A stretch of DNA of 7,560 nt from Deltaproteobacteria bacterium (GTDB taxonomy: Bacteria; Desulfobacterota; Desulfobaccia; Desulfobaccales; 0-14-0-80-60-11): contig VGSO01000135.1 of assembly GCA_016874945.1 (NCBI GenBank), positions 1 through 7,560 on the forward strand, read 5' to 3'. The translations under genes were made by a program, and so were the position numbers. How positions within the stretch are numbered: the stretch's first letter is position 1; each line of letters starts with the position of its first letter. This document shows positions 1-5,501 of this stretch, piece after piece. The notes beneath the pieces are model-generated. The model had not been told where the DNA came from. It did no database searches and saw only the letters and a program-made list of their open reading frames with translations.

Positions 1-986
1 GCCTCATGGAGCTGCGCCGGGCCGGAGTCAGGCTGGCCCGGCGTTACGCCGGGGTTATTCTGCCGGGCTATACCCACCTCCAGCGGGCCCAGCCGGTGTT
101 GTGGGCCCACCACCTCCTGGCCTACGACGAAATGTGGCGGCGGGATATCATGCGCTTGAAGGAGTCGCTGCCCCGCATCAAAGTCTCCCCCCTGGGGGCC
201 GCGGCCCTGGCCGGGACCACTTTCCCCATCGACCCCCGGTTCACCGCGGAGCAGTTGGGGTTCCCGGAGATTTTCACCAACAGCCTGGACGCGGTGAGCG
301 ACCGGGATTTCGCGGTGGAATTCCTGGCCCACGCGGCCCTCATCATGGTGCACTTAAGCCGGCTGTCGGAAGAGCTTATTCTCTGGTCCTCCTCGGAATT
401 CGGGTTTATCGTCATCCCCGACGGCTATGCCACCGGCTCCTCCATCATGCCCCAAAAGCGCAATCCCGACGTGCCGGAGCTTATCCGGGGGAAATGCGGC
501 CGGGTGGCGGGCAGTCTCATGAGCCTGCTCATGACTTTAAAGAGTCTTCCCCTTTCCTATAACCGGGACCTCCAGGAAGACAAGGAGCCCCTCTTCGACG
601 CGGCGGACACGGTGACTGCGTCGGTGGAATTGATGGCGGGGCTGCTGGAAGCCCTGGAGGTGCGGCGGGAGAGCATGACCGAGGCCCTGGTGGGCGGCTT
701 TCTCACCGCCACGGACATGGCCGATTACCTGGTGACCCAGGGGGCGCCCTTCCGCACCGCCCACGAGCAGGTGGGGGCCACAGTGCGCTTCGCCGAGAGC
801 CAGGGGAAGGAGTTGTGGGAACTGAACCTGGATGAGATCCGGAAGTTCGCCCCGGCCGCGGGCCCGGACATCTTTGACTGGCTCACCATCGTGCAGTCCG
901 TGGCCCGGCGGAAATCCCCGGGAGGCACCGCGCCGGAGCGGGTGGCCGAGGCCTTGGCCCGGGTGGAAAAGGAATTGGGCCTGTAA
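1..986 (+). CDS. argH: Argininosuccinate lyase, C-terminal ~327 residues (5' end outside window)
   Basis: Cytoplasmic enzyme that splits argininosuccinate into arginine and fumarate, the last step of arginine synthesis. The reading frame is open from the first base, so the ATG at position 6 is internal and not the start; about 130 N-terminal residues are missing relative to the usual ~460. Counting from that Met, PGYTHLQRAQP (residues 20-30) carries the conserved Thr-His pair of the fumarase/aspartase superfamily. GSSIMPQKRNPD (144-155) is the superfamily signature loop with the catalytic serine and a lysine. The C-terminal RRKSPGGTAPERV (301-313) is typical of ArgH and helps separate it from adenylosuccinate lyase and fumarase. 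The stop is TAA at 984-986. No frameshift or missing key residue is visible. ArgH next to a lipoprotein gene and lysine genes is, from memory, a recurrent order in deltaproteobacteria. The 151-bp gap downstream lacks a clear terminator, so read-through into the next genes is possible. Confidence 0.97.
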   Translation, partial: LMELRRAGVRLARRYAGVILPGYTHLQRAQPVLWAHHLLAYDEMWRRDIMRLKESLPRIKVSPLGAAALAGTTFPIDPRFTAEQLGFPEIFTNSLDAVSDRDFAVEFLAHAALIMVHLSRLSEELILWSSSEFGFIVIPDGYATGSSIMPQKRNPDVPELIRGKCGRVAGSLMSLLMTLKSLPLSYNRDLQEDKEPLFDAADTVTASVELMAGLLEALEVRRESMTEALVGGFLTATDMADYLVTQGAPFRTAHEQVGATVRFAESQGKELWELNLDEIRKFAPAAGPDIFDWLTIVQSVARRKSPGGTAPERVAEALARVEKELGL

Positions 987-991
987 GACAG

Positions 992-1019
992 TTTTCGGTT
1001 TTCGGTCTTCGGTTTTCGG
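992..1019. repeat. Four tandem heptamers TTTTCGG
   Basis: Four contiguous 7-bp units at 992-998, 999-1005, 1006-1012 and 1013-1019; the third has one substitution (TCTTCGG). The array begins five bases after the argH stop-codon TAA. Read on the minus strand the unit is AACCGAA, close to the AACCTGA unit before lysA. Function is unknown; it is noncoding spacer repeat. Confidence 0.9.
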
Positions 1020-1049
1020 TTAATAAGGATTAGCAGGGGTTTTATGTTT

Positions 1050-1083
1050 TTCTGGTTCCCCAGCTCCCGCTTGGGAACCAGAA
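1050..1083. repeat. Perfect inverted repeat, hairpin-forming, possible dispersed REP-like element
   Basis: The arms 1050-1060 (TTCTGGTTCCC) and 1073-1083 (GGGAACCAGAA) are exact reverse complements, giving an 11-bp stem. Beyond a C/T mismatch, AGC (1062-1064) can pair with GCT (1069-1071), closing on a 4-nt loop. There is no T-run after the stem on either strand, so it does not look like a standard intrinsic terminator. It resembles short GGTTCCC-AGCT-GGGAACC palindromes that I recall as dispersed intergenic repeats in various bacteria; that match is from memory and unverified here. It could still stabilise the 3' end of argH mRNA. Confidence 0.75.
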
Positions 1084-1105
1084 GCAGAAGATAATCATGG
1101 GGCGC

Positions 1106-1115
1106 GGTGCGCACC
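1106..1115. repeat. 10-bp perfect palindrome GGTGCGCACC
   Basis: The palindrome sits 23 nt before the lipoprotein start codon, within a GC-rich segment (about 1099-1120) reading GGGGCGCGGTGCGCACCCTACA. The GTAGGGTGCGCACC-type sequence on the minus strand resembles a common intergenic repeat motif (recalled, not checked). It could be part of a repeat remnant together with the hairpin at 1050-1083, or a regulator site; nothing in the sequence decides between these. Confidence 0.45.
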
Positions 1116-1137
1116 CTACATCAGACCAGAAAATACT

Positions 1138-2187
1138 ATGGCGCCTTACAAGCTCTTGTTGCCCCTTATTCTTTCCCTGGCCTTTCTCCCGGCTTGCGGC
1201 AAGAAGATGACCCCCATATCTCCCGACGCGGTGCTGCCGGCGCCGGTGAGGGAGTTCCGCGTCTCCCAGGAGGGGGACAGCCTGGTGGTGAGCTGGCTTT
1301 TCCCCAAGGAAGACCTCCTGGGGCGGCCCCTCACCCAGCTCCAGGGCTTCCGCCTGCAGCGGGGGGAAGCCCGGGGGGTGGAGCCCAAAGATGGCCCGGC
1401 GCAATTCACCTTGCTGGCGGACATCGACCTGGCCTACCCCCGGGAGGGCCAGATCAAGGGAGAAGCGGTGGCGTACCAGGACCAGAGCCTGGTCCACGGC
1501 CGCCGCTACTGGTACCGGGTGGCGGCCTATGACCAGGAGCGCTACCAGGGCGGCTGGTCTCCGGTGCTGAGCCGGGCCTGGGACTATCTTCCCCGCCCCC
1601 CTCGGGACCTGAAAGCCCGGGCCGGAGATAAGGTGGTGAATCTCGCCTGGGGTCCGGTGACGCACCGGCAGGACGGCGCGCCGGTCCGGGACCTGGCCGG
1701 CTACCTCGTTTACCGCCGCTCCGGGGACAGCGCCTGGCTGAAGGTGACGCCCCAGCCCGTCGCCCCGACCACGCATCAAGACCTGGCGGTGCTGAACGAC
1801 GTGGAATATGATTACCAGGTCCACTCGGCCCGGCTGGTGGGCGGCGATTTGCTGGAGAGCGTGGATTCCCCCATGGCCACGGCCCGGCCGGAAGACCGGA
1901 CCCCGCCGCCGCCTATTTTAAGCCTGGTGGCGGTGGCCATCTCCGAGGGGATCGGGCTGCACTGGGACCCCAGCCCCGCGGCGGACCTGGCGGGGTATCG
2001 GGTGTACCGCCGGGGGCCGGGGGAGGCGACGTTTGAGAAATTGACCCCGCAATTGCTCACCCGGCCTCACTTCATTGATACCCGGGCGGTCCGGGGCAAG
2101 GCTTACGTCTATTACGTCACCGCGGTGGACAAATCCCGCCGGGCCAACGAGAGCCTGCCGTCGGAGGAGGCGGGGGCTGGCTTTTAG
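1138..2187 (+). CDS. Predicted lipoprotein with three fibronectin type III-like modules
   Basis: Predicted 349-residue exported lipoprotein of unknown function. Residues 1-19 form a short signal peptide (Lys5, then a Leu-rich core at 6-17) ending in the lipobox L-P-A-C, with the lipidated cysteine at residue 20. The mature protein starts C-G-K-K-M-T-P. The body looks like three beta-sandwich modules of FN3 type, at about 34-150, 155-250 and 256-349. Modules two and three share a clear repeat: LAGYLVYRR (187-194 region) and LAGYRVYRR (284-292), each followed by a K-x-TPQ segment and a Y-x-Y-x-V strand. The first module has the equivalent RYWYRVAAYD (123-132). Such domains bind proteins or carbohydrates, but no catalytic residues are visible. 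The ATG start is supported by the signal peptide rather than a ribosome site, since no Shine-Dalgarno sequence precedes it. Its place upstream of lysA-dapF recalls lptM in gammaproteobacteria. Lipoprotein and FN3 calls are firm to moderate; the role is unknown. Confidence 0.85.
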   Translation: MAPYKLLLPLILSLAFLPACGKKMTPISPDAVLPAPVREFRVSQEGDSLVVSWLFPKEDLLGRPLTQLQGFRLQRGEARGVEPKDGPAQFTLLADIDLAYPREGQIKGEAVAYQDQSLVHGRRYWYRVAAYDQERYQGGWSPVLSRAWDYLPRPPRDLKARAGDKVVNLAWGPVTHRQDGAPVRDLAGYLVYRRSGDSAWLKVTPQPVAPTTHQDLAVLNDVEYDYQVHSARLVGGDLLESVDSPMATARPEDRTPPPPILSLVAVAISEGIGLHWDPSPAADLAGYRVYRRGPGEATFEKLTPQLLTRPHFIDTRAVRGKAYVYYVTAVDKSRRANESLPSEEAGAGF

Positions 2188-2237
2188 CGGTCAGCGGTCA
2201 GCCAAAAGCAATAAGCAATAAGTCAATGGCCAATGGC
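2186..2237. repeat. Run of three different heptamer pairs after the lipoprotein gene
   Basis: Three short 7-bp tandem repeats follow each other: AGCGGTC at 2186-2192 and 2193-2199 (with a further partial AGCC), AAGCAAT at 2206-2212 and 2213-2219, and CAATGGC at 2224-2230 and 2231-2237. The first array overlaps the last two bases of the lipoprotein TAG stop codon. All have the same 7-bp period but unrelated units. Pairs of this length can occur by chance singly; three in 52 bp is what makes them notable. Confidence 0.7.
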
Positions 2238-2330
2238 TTGCCTATAGCTTAAATTTAATCGCTTTTTTCTCAAGGTAATTGCCATATTAGGATTTTCCTG
2301 ATAGTTTTAAAAACTTGCAAAAGTTTGTTT
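2238..2330. other. AT-rich spacer upstream of lysA
   Basis: This ~93-bp stretch is sharply more AT-rich than the surrounding genes. It contains a 10-bp palindrome TTAAATTTAA (2249-2258) and a small hairpin with arms AAACTT (2311-2316) and AAGTTT (2321-2326) around a GCAA loop. No gene, tRNA or terminator with a T-run is visible in it. Base composition makes it the most plausible place for a promoter serving the lysine genes. Confidence 0.5.
2279..2307 (+). promoter_or_regulatory. Weak sigma-70-like promoter candidate for lysA operon
   Basis: TTGCCA at 2279-2284 matches the -35 consensus at five of six bases and lies 17 bp before TAGTTT at 2302-2307, which matches the -10 consensus at only three of six. 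Transcription from here would run through the AACCTGA array into lysA. In an AT-rich stretch such matches are easily found by chance, so this is only a candidate. Confidence 0.2.
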
Positions 2331-2407
2331 AACCTGAAACCTGAAACCTGAAACCTGAAACCTGAAACCTGAAACCTGAAACTTGAAACCTGATAGCTGA
2401 TAGCTTT
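2331..2407. repeat. Eleven in-register heptamers: nine AACCTGA-type, then TAGCTGA and TAGCTTT
   Basis: Nine contiguous 7-bp units fill 2331-2393; eight are exactly AACCTGA and the eighth (2380-2386) is AACTTGA. In the same register follow TAGCTGA (2394-2400) and TAGCTTT (2401-2407), so the array changes unit while keeping its period. It ends 20 nt before the lysA start codon and just before its ribosome site, so it would lie in the lysA leader if transcription starts upstream. A period of seven bases is not a multiple of three, consistent with its confinement to noncoding DNA. Identical adjacent units make copy-number change by replication slippage likely. Confidence 0.97.
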
Positions 2408-2427
2408 TTGAAGGCGGAATCGCATAA

Positions 2428-3690
2428 ATGCATCATTTCCACTACCAAAACGGCGAACTTTACTGCGAAAACGCGCCCGTGGATCGCATCGCCCGGAAGG
2501 TGGGCACGCCCTTTTATTTGTATAGCCACGCCACCTTGAGCCACCACTACCGGGTCTTCGACGCGGCCTTTGCGGGGTTTTCCCATATCATCTGCTTCGC
2601 GGTGAAGGCCAACGCCAACCTGGCCGTTCTGAGTCTGTTTGCCGGCCTGGGGGGCGGAGCGGACATCGTCTCCGGCGGCGAGCTGTACCGGGCTCTGCAG
2701 GCCGGGGTGGACCCCCAAAAGATTGTTTATTCCGGAGTAGGCAAGAAGCCCGAAGAAATTAAATTCGCCCTTAAGTCCGGGATTCTCCTGTTCAACCTGG
2801 AGTCCTCCCAGGAATTGGGGGAGATCAACCGCATCGCCGGACGCCTGGGGGTGAAGGCGCCGGTGGCCCTGCGCATCAACCCGGACATCGACCCCCAGAC
2901 CCACCCGTATATTTCCACGGGGCTGAAGAAAAACAAGTTCGGCATCCACATCGAACGGGCCATCCAGGATTATCGCCATGCCCAGGAGCTGCCCCACCTG
3001 GAGGTAAAGGGCGCGGCCTGCCACATCGGGTCTCAGATCACCGAGCTGGGACCTTTCATCGACGCGCTGAAGCGCTTGAAAAAGCTGATCAACCGCCTGG
3101 ACAAAGAAGGCATCCCCATCCAATACCTGGACCTGGGCGGCGGCCTGGGCATCCGTTATGATCAGGAAGAGCCGCCCCACCCTTCGGAGTACGGGGAAGC
3201 CCTCATCAAAGAGCTGAAGGGCCTCAAATGCACCCTCATCCTGGAGCCGGGGCGGGTGCTGGTGGGGAACGCCGGCATCCTGGTCACCCGGGTGCTTTAC
3301 ACCAAGGAAGGGGAGGGCAAACATTTCATCATCGTGGACGCGGGCATGAACGACCTGGCCCGCCCCAGCTTGTATGGCTCCTATCACGCCCTGCGGCCGG
3401 TGGTGGAGCGGCCCCGGCCTCAGGTGAAGGCTTCACTGGTCGGTCCCATCTGCGAATCCGGAGATTTCCTGGCCAAGGACCGGAAGATGCCGGCCTTCCA
3501 GCCCGGGGAACTGGTGGCGGTGATGAGCGCCGGGGCTTACGGGTTTTCCATGAGCTCCAATTACAACGCCCGGCCCCGGGTGGCGGAAATCTTGGTGAAA
3601 GATGACGAGTTTTATGTTATCAGAAAACGGGAGACTTACCGCCAGCTTATCTGGGGGGAGCGGATTCCCGATATTTTGAAGGGCGCTTGA
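2428..3690 (+). CDS. lysA: Diaminopimelate decarboxylase
   Basis: Pyridoxal-phosphate enzyme that decarboxylates meso-diaminopimelate to L-lysine in the cytoplasm, the final step of lysine synthesis. The 420 residues match the usual family length. It has the fold-type III layout, an N-terminal alanine-racemase-like barrel and a C-terminal beta domain. FAVKAN (57-62) contains the PLP-binding Lys60; ACHIGSQ (197-203) has the cofactor-stacking His199; GGGLG (237-241) and EPGR (273-276) bind the phosphate. CESGDF (342-347) supplies the cysteine and glutamate that complete the active site across the dimer, and Tyr371 in AGAYGF also fits. These features separate it from ornithine/arginine decarboxylases of the same fold. 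The start is ATG at 2428 with a modest purine-rich ribosome site AAGGCGG at 2411-2417, ten bases upstream. The stop overlaps the dapF start by one base, implying translational coupling. Confidence 0.97.
   Translation: MHHFHYQNGELYCENAPVDRIARKVGTPFYLYSHATLSHHYRVFDAAFAGFSHIICFAVKANANLAVLSLFAGLGGGADIVSGGELYRALQAGVDPQKIVYSGVGKKPEEIKFALKSGILLFNLESSQELGEINRIAGRLGVKAPVALRINPDIDPQTHPYISTGLKKNKFGIHIERAIQDYRHAQELPHLEVKGAACHIGSQITELGPFIDALKRLKKLINRLDKEGIPIQYLDLGGGLGIRYDQEEPPHPSEYGEALIKELKGLKCTLILEPGRVLVGNAGILVTRVLYTKEGEGKHFIIVDAGMNDLARPSLYGSYHALRPVVERPRPQVKASLVGPICESGDFLAKDRKMPAFQPGELVAVMSAGAYGFSMSSNYNARPRVAEILVKDDEFYVIRKRETYRQLIWGERIPDILKGA
3679..3683 (+). promoter_or_regulatory. Ribosome binding site deciding the dapF ATG start
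   Basis: AAGGG lies inside the end of lysA, six bases before the ATG at 3690. This favours that ATG over the in-frame TTG at 3687. The TGATG junction (stop 3688-3690, start 3690-3692) suggests termination-reinitiation. Confidence 0.65.
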
Positions 3691-4523
3691 TGGATAATCC
3701 CCGCACCATTTCTTTTTACAAAATGCACGGCGGCGGCAATGACTTTGTCCTCATGGACCACCGCCGGGGGTTTATCCCCGAGGCGGAGCAGCCCCGCTTC
3801 GCCCGGCGGGTGTGCGCCCGGAAGGTGGGAGTGGGCGCGGATGGGTTGATTTTGCTGGAAAATTCCGACACCGCCGACTTCCGCTGGCGGTTTTACAACG
3901 CCGACGGCTCGGAAGCCGAAATGTGCGGCAACGGCGGCCGCTGCGCCGCCCGGCTGGCGGTAATTTTGGAGATGGCCCCGCCCAAGCTCAATTTTGAAAC
4001 CCTGGCGGGAATTATCCACGCGGAAGTCGCGGGCCACCAGGTGCAGCTGCTCCTTACCGGGGTGGGCGACTTCCGCCCGGAGCAGCATATTCCTTTGAAC
4101 GACACCGTCCTCACCGGCCATTTCCTGAAGGTGGGGGTGCCCCACCTGGTGGCGCCGGTGGACGACCTGGAGCAGGTACCGGTGGCCAGTTGGGGCCGGG
4201 CGGTACGGTTCCACCCCATGTTCCAGCCCGGGGGGACCAACGTCAATTTCGTCCGCTTCCAGGGCCCCCATGCCCTGAAAATTCGGACCTACGAACGGGG
4301 GGTTGAGGACGAGACCCTGGCTTGCGGCACCGGCGCGGTGGCCGCGGCCCTGGCCGCCGCCCGCCTGGGCAAAGCCGCCTCCCCGGTGTCGGTGCACACC
4401 CGGGGAGGGGAAACTTTGACCATCCATTTCCAGCGGCAGGAGAATGCTTTTACCGACGTTTATTTAGAAGGCCGGGCCCTGATTGTCTTTCAGGGCGAAT
4501 TATGGGTCGACGAACTTATATAA
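3690..4523 (+). CDS. dapF: Diaminopimelate epimerase
   Basis: Cofactor-independent racemase that interconverts LL- and meso-diaminopimelate, giving the peptidoglycan cross-linking residue and the LysA substrate. The 277-residue product has the usual length and two-lobe architecture. KMHGGGNDF (11-19) is the N-terminal substrate-binding motif. EMCGNGGRC (77-85) holds catalytic Cys79, and ETLACGTGA (208-216) holds the second catalytic Cys212; the two act as the base/acid pair. The middle segment GGTNVNF (181-187) and ERGVEDETLACGTG match the C-terminal lobe. The motif is usually K-M-H-G-x-G-N-D-F, so the triple glycine is a normal variant. It overlaps lysA by one base and is followed ten bases later by dapA, so it sits in the middle of a single transcription unit. 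Confidence 0.97.
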   Translation: MDNPRTISFYKMHGGGNDFVLMDHRRGFIPEAEQPRFARRVCARKVGVGADGLILLENSDTADFRWRFYNADGSEAEMCGNGGRCAARLAVILEMAPPKLNFETLAGIIHAEVAGHQVQLLLTGVGDFRPEQHIPLNDTVLTGHFLKVGVPHLVAPVDDLEQVPVASWGRAVRFHPMFQPGGTNVNFVRFQGPHALKIRTYERGVEDETLACGTGAVAAALAAARLGKAASPVSVHTRGGETLTIHFQRQENAFTDVYLEGRALIVFQGELWVDELI

Positions 4524-4527
4524 GGAG
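4522..4527 (+). promoter_or_regulatory. Ribosome binding site deciding the dapA start
   Basis: AAGGAG overlaps the dapF TAA stop (4521-4523) and lies six bases before the ATG at 4534. It rules in this ATG over the longer frame opening at 4483 inside dapF. Confidence 0.85.
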
Positions 4528-4533
4528 AGAGTC

Positions 4534-5409
4534 ATGCTGAAGGGCGCATTAACCGCCATCGTCACTCCCTTCAAGAACGGCCAGGTGGATGAAGAGGCCT
4601 ATCGGGAACTCATCGAGTTCCAGATCCAGGGAGGCATCCACGGCATCGTATCGGTGGGCACCACCGGCGAATCCGCCACCCTGTCCCACGCGGAACACAA
4701 GCGGGTGGTGGAGACCTGCATCGACCAGGTGAAAAAACGCGTGCCCGTAGTCGCCGGCACCGGCTCCAACAACACCGCCGAGTCCCTGGACCTGACCAAA
4801 CACGCCCAGGCCGCGGGCGCGGACTATTCTTTGATGATCACTCCTTATTACAACAAACCCACCCAGGAGGGGTTGTACCAGCATTATAAAACCGTGGCCA
4901 CCCAGACCGGGATTCCCATCATCGTGTACAACGTGCCCAGCCGCACCAGCGTCAACCTGCTGCCGGAAACCGTGGCCCGGCTCATGGAGTTTTCCACCAT
5001 CGTGGCCATCAAGGAAGCCACCGGCGACCTGAAGCAGTGCGCCAAGGTGGTGGAACTGTGCGGCGACCGCATCACCCTGCTTTCCGGGGACGACTTCACG
5101 GTGCTGCCGCTTTTGGCCATCGGCGGCCAGGGGGTCATATCCGTGGTCTCCAACGTGGTCCCGGGGGACATGGCGGGGATGTGCACCGCGTTTTTCAACG
5201 GCGATCTGGCCAAGGCCCGGCAGCTTCACTACAAGATGTGGCCCTTGATGGAAGCCATGTTCTATGAAACCAACCCGGCGCCGGCCAAGACCGCCCTGAA
5301 AATGATGGGGAAAATCACCGGCGAGGTGCGCCAGCCCCTGTGGCCCATGTCCCCGGCCAACGAAGACAAACTGCGCCAGGTAATGCAAAAGTATGGGTTG
5401 ATTAAGTAG
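4534..5409 (+). CDS. dapA: 4-hydroxy-tetrahydrodipicolinate synthase
   Basis: Class I aldolase that condenses pyruvate with L-aspartate-4-semialdehyde, the committed step of the diaminopimelate/lysine pathway. The 291 residues match the family length and TIM-barrel fold. VGTTGES (41-47) carries the Thr43-Thr44 proton-relay pair. PYYNKP (104-109), YNVPSRT (132-138, with Tyr132 and Arg137) and VAIKEATGD (157-165, Schiff-base Lys160) are the signature sites, each one residue offset from E. coli numbering. Residues equivalent to the E. coli allosteric lysine pocket also appear to be present: Ser47, His52, His55, Asn79, Glu83 and Tyr105. This suggests feedback inhibition by lysine, which is inference. 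Key-residue pattern favours DapA over N-acetylneuraminate lyase or KDG aldolase, and the neighbouring dap genes settle it. The ATG at 4534 restores the standard N-terminus (MLKGALTAIVTPF). Confidence 0.97.
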   Translation: MLKGALTAIVTPFKNGQVDEEAYRELIEFQIQGGIHGIVSVGTTGESATLSHAEHKRVVETCIDQVKKRVPVVAGTGSNNTAESLDLTKHAQAAGADYSLMITPYYNKPTQEGLYQHYKTVATQTGIPIIVYNVPSRTSVNLLPETVARLMEFSTIVAIKEATGDLKQCAKVVELCGDRITLLSGDDFTVLPLLAIGGQGVISVVSNVVPGDMAGMCTAFFNGDLAKARQLHYKMWPLMEAMFYETNPAPAKTALKMMGKITGEVRQPLWPMSPANEDKLRQVMQKYGLIK

Positions 5410-5479
5410 TTCAAGGTTCAAAGTTCAAAGTTCAAGGGAAAGGGTTCAACTTTGAACCTTGAACCTTGAACTTTGAACT
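5408..5479. repeat. Inverted heptamer repeat filling the dapA-dapB gap (long potential hairpin)
   Basis: The left arm 5408-5435 is four heptamers (AGTTCAA, GGTTCAA, AGTTCAA, AGTTCAA). The right arm 5452-5479 is four heptamers in the opposite sense (TTGAACC twice, TTGAACT twice), preceded by a further divergent unit at 5445-5451. Aligned, the 28-nt arms give 25 Watson-Crick pairs, one G-T wobble and two A-C mismatches around a 16-nt loop. The left arm overlaps the dapA TAG stop by two bases, and the right arm ends 12 nt before the dapB ribosome site. There is no T-run, so a classical terminator is unlikely. In mRNA it could block exonucleases, pause polymerase or alter the dapA:dapB expression ratio; these roles are inference. 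Confidence 0.93.
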
Positions 5480-5491
5480 CTCAAACCTGGC

Positions 5492-5497
5492 AGGAGG
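5492..5497 (+). promoter_or_regulatory. Consensus Shine-Dalgarno site deciding the dapB start
   Basis: A perfect AGGAGG lies four bases before the ATG at 5502, a short but usable spacing. It excludes the upstream in-frame TTG at 5466, which falls inside the inverted repeat. Confidence 0.85.
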
Positions 5498-5501
5498 CCA
5501 A

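Noticed and set aside
6..8. ATG at position 6 as the argH start
   Set aside because: The frame is open upstream to the window edge, and the visible protein lacks the ~130-residue N-terminal region of ArgH, so this Met is internal.
1050..1083. Intrinsic terminator after argH
   Set aside because: The stem is strong, but neither strand has a T-run after it; the T-run at 1047-1051 lies before the stem on the + strand.
1042..1824. Long open frame on the minus strand opposite the lipoprotein gene (also 2329-3387, 3636-4427, 4549-5421, 5481-6410 and 6912-7556 on the minus strand)
   Set aside because: Each lies opposite a well-identified + strand gene. The translations are rich in His, Gly, Arg and Pro with no recognisable domains, as expected for the reverse of GC-rich codons.
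2331..2407. CRISPR-like or telomere-like array
   Set aside because: The unit is only 7 bp with no spacers between copies, so it is not CRISPR. AACCTGA looks somewhat like eukaryotic telomere repeats, but it sits inside a bacterial operon with Shine-Dalgarno sites.
2188..2427. Lysine riboswitch before lysA
   Set aside because: The gap has the right length, but it is dominated by heptamer repeats and AT-rich sequence, and I could not recognise the multi-helix L-box core or its conserved junction.
4483..4533. Longer dapA product starting inside dapF at 4483
   Set aside because: The added residues match nothing in DapA, and AAGGAG lies correctly spaced before ATG 4534.
5466..5501. Longer dapB product starting at TTG 5466
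   Set aside because: The extra 12 residues would be encoded by the inverted repeat, while ATG 5502 has a consensus AGGAGG and gives the standard DapB N-terminus.
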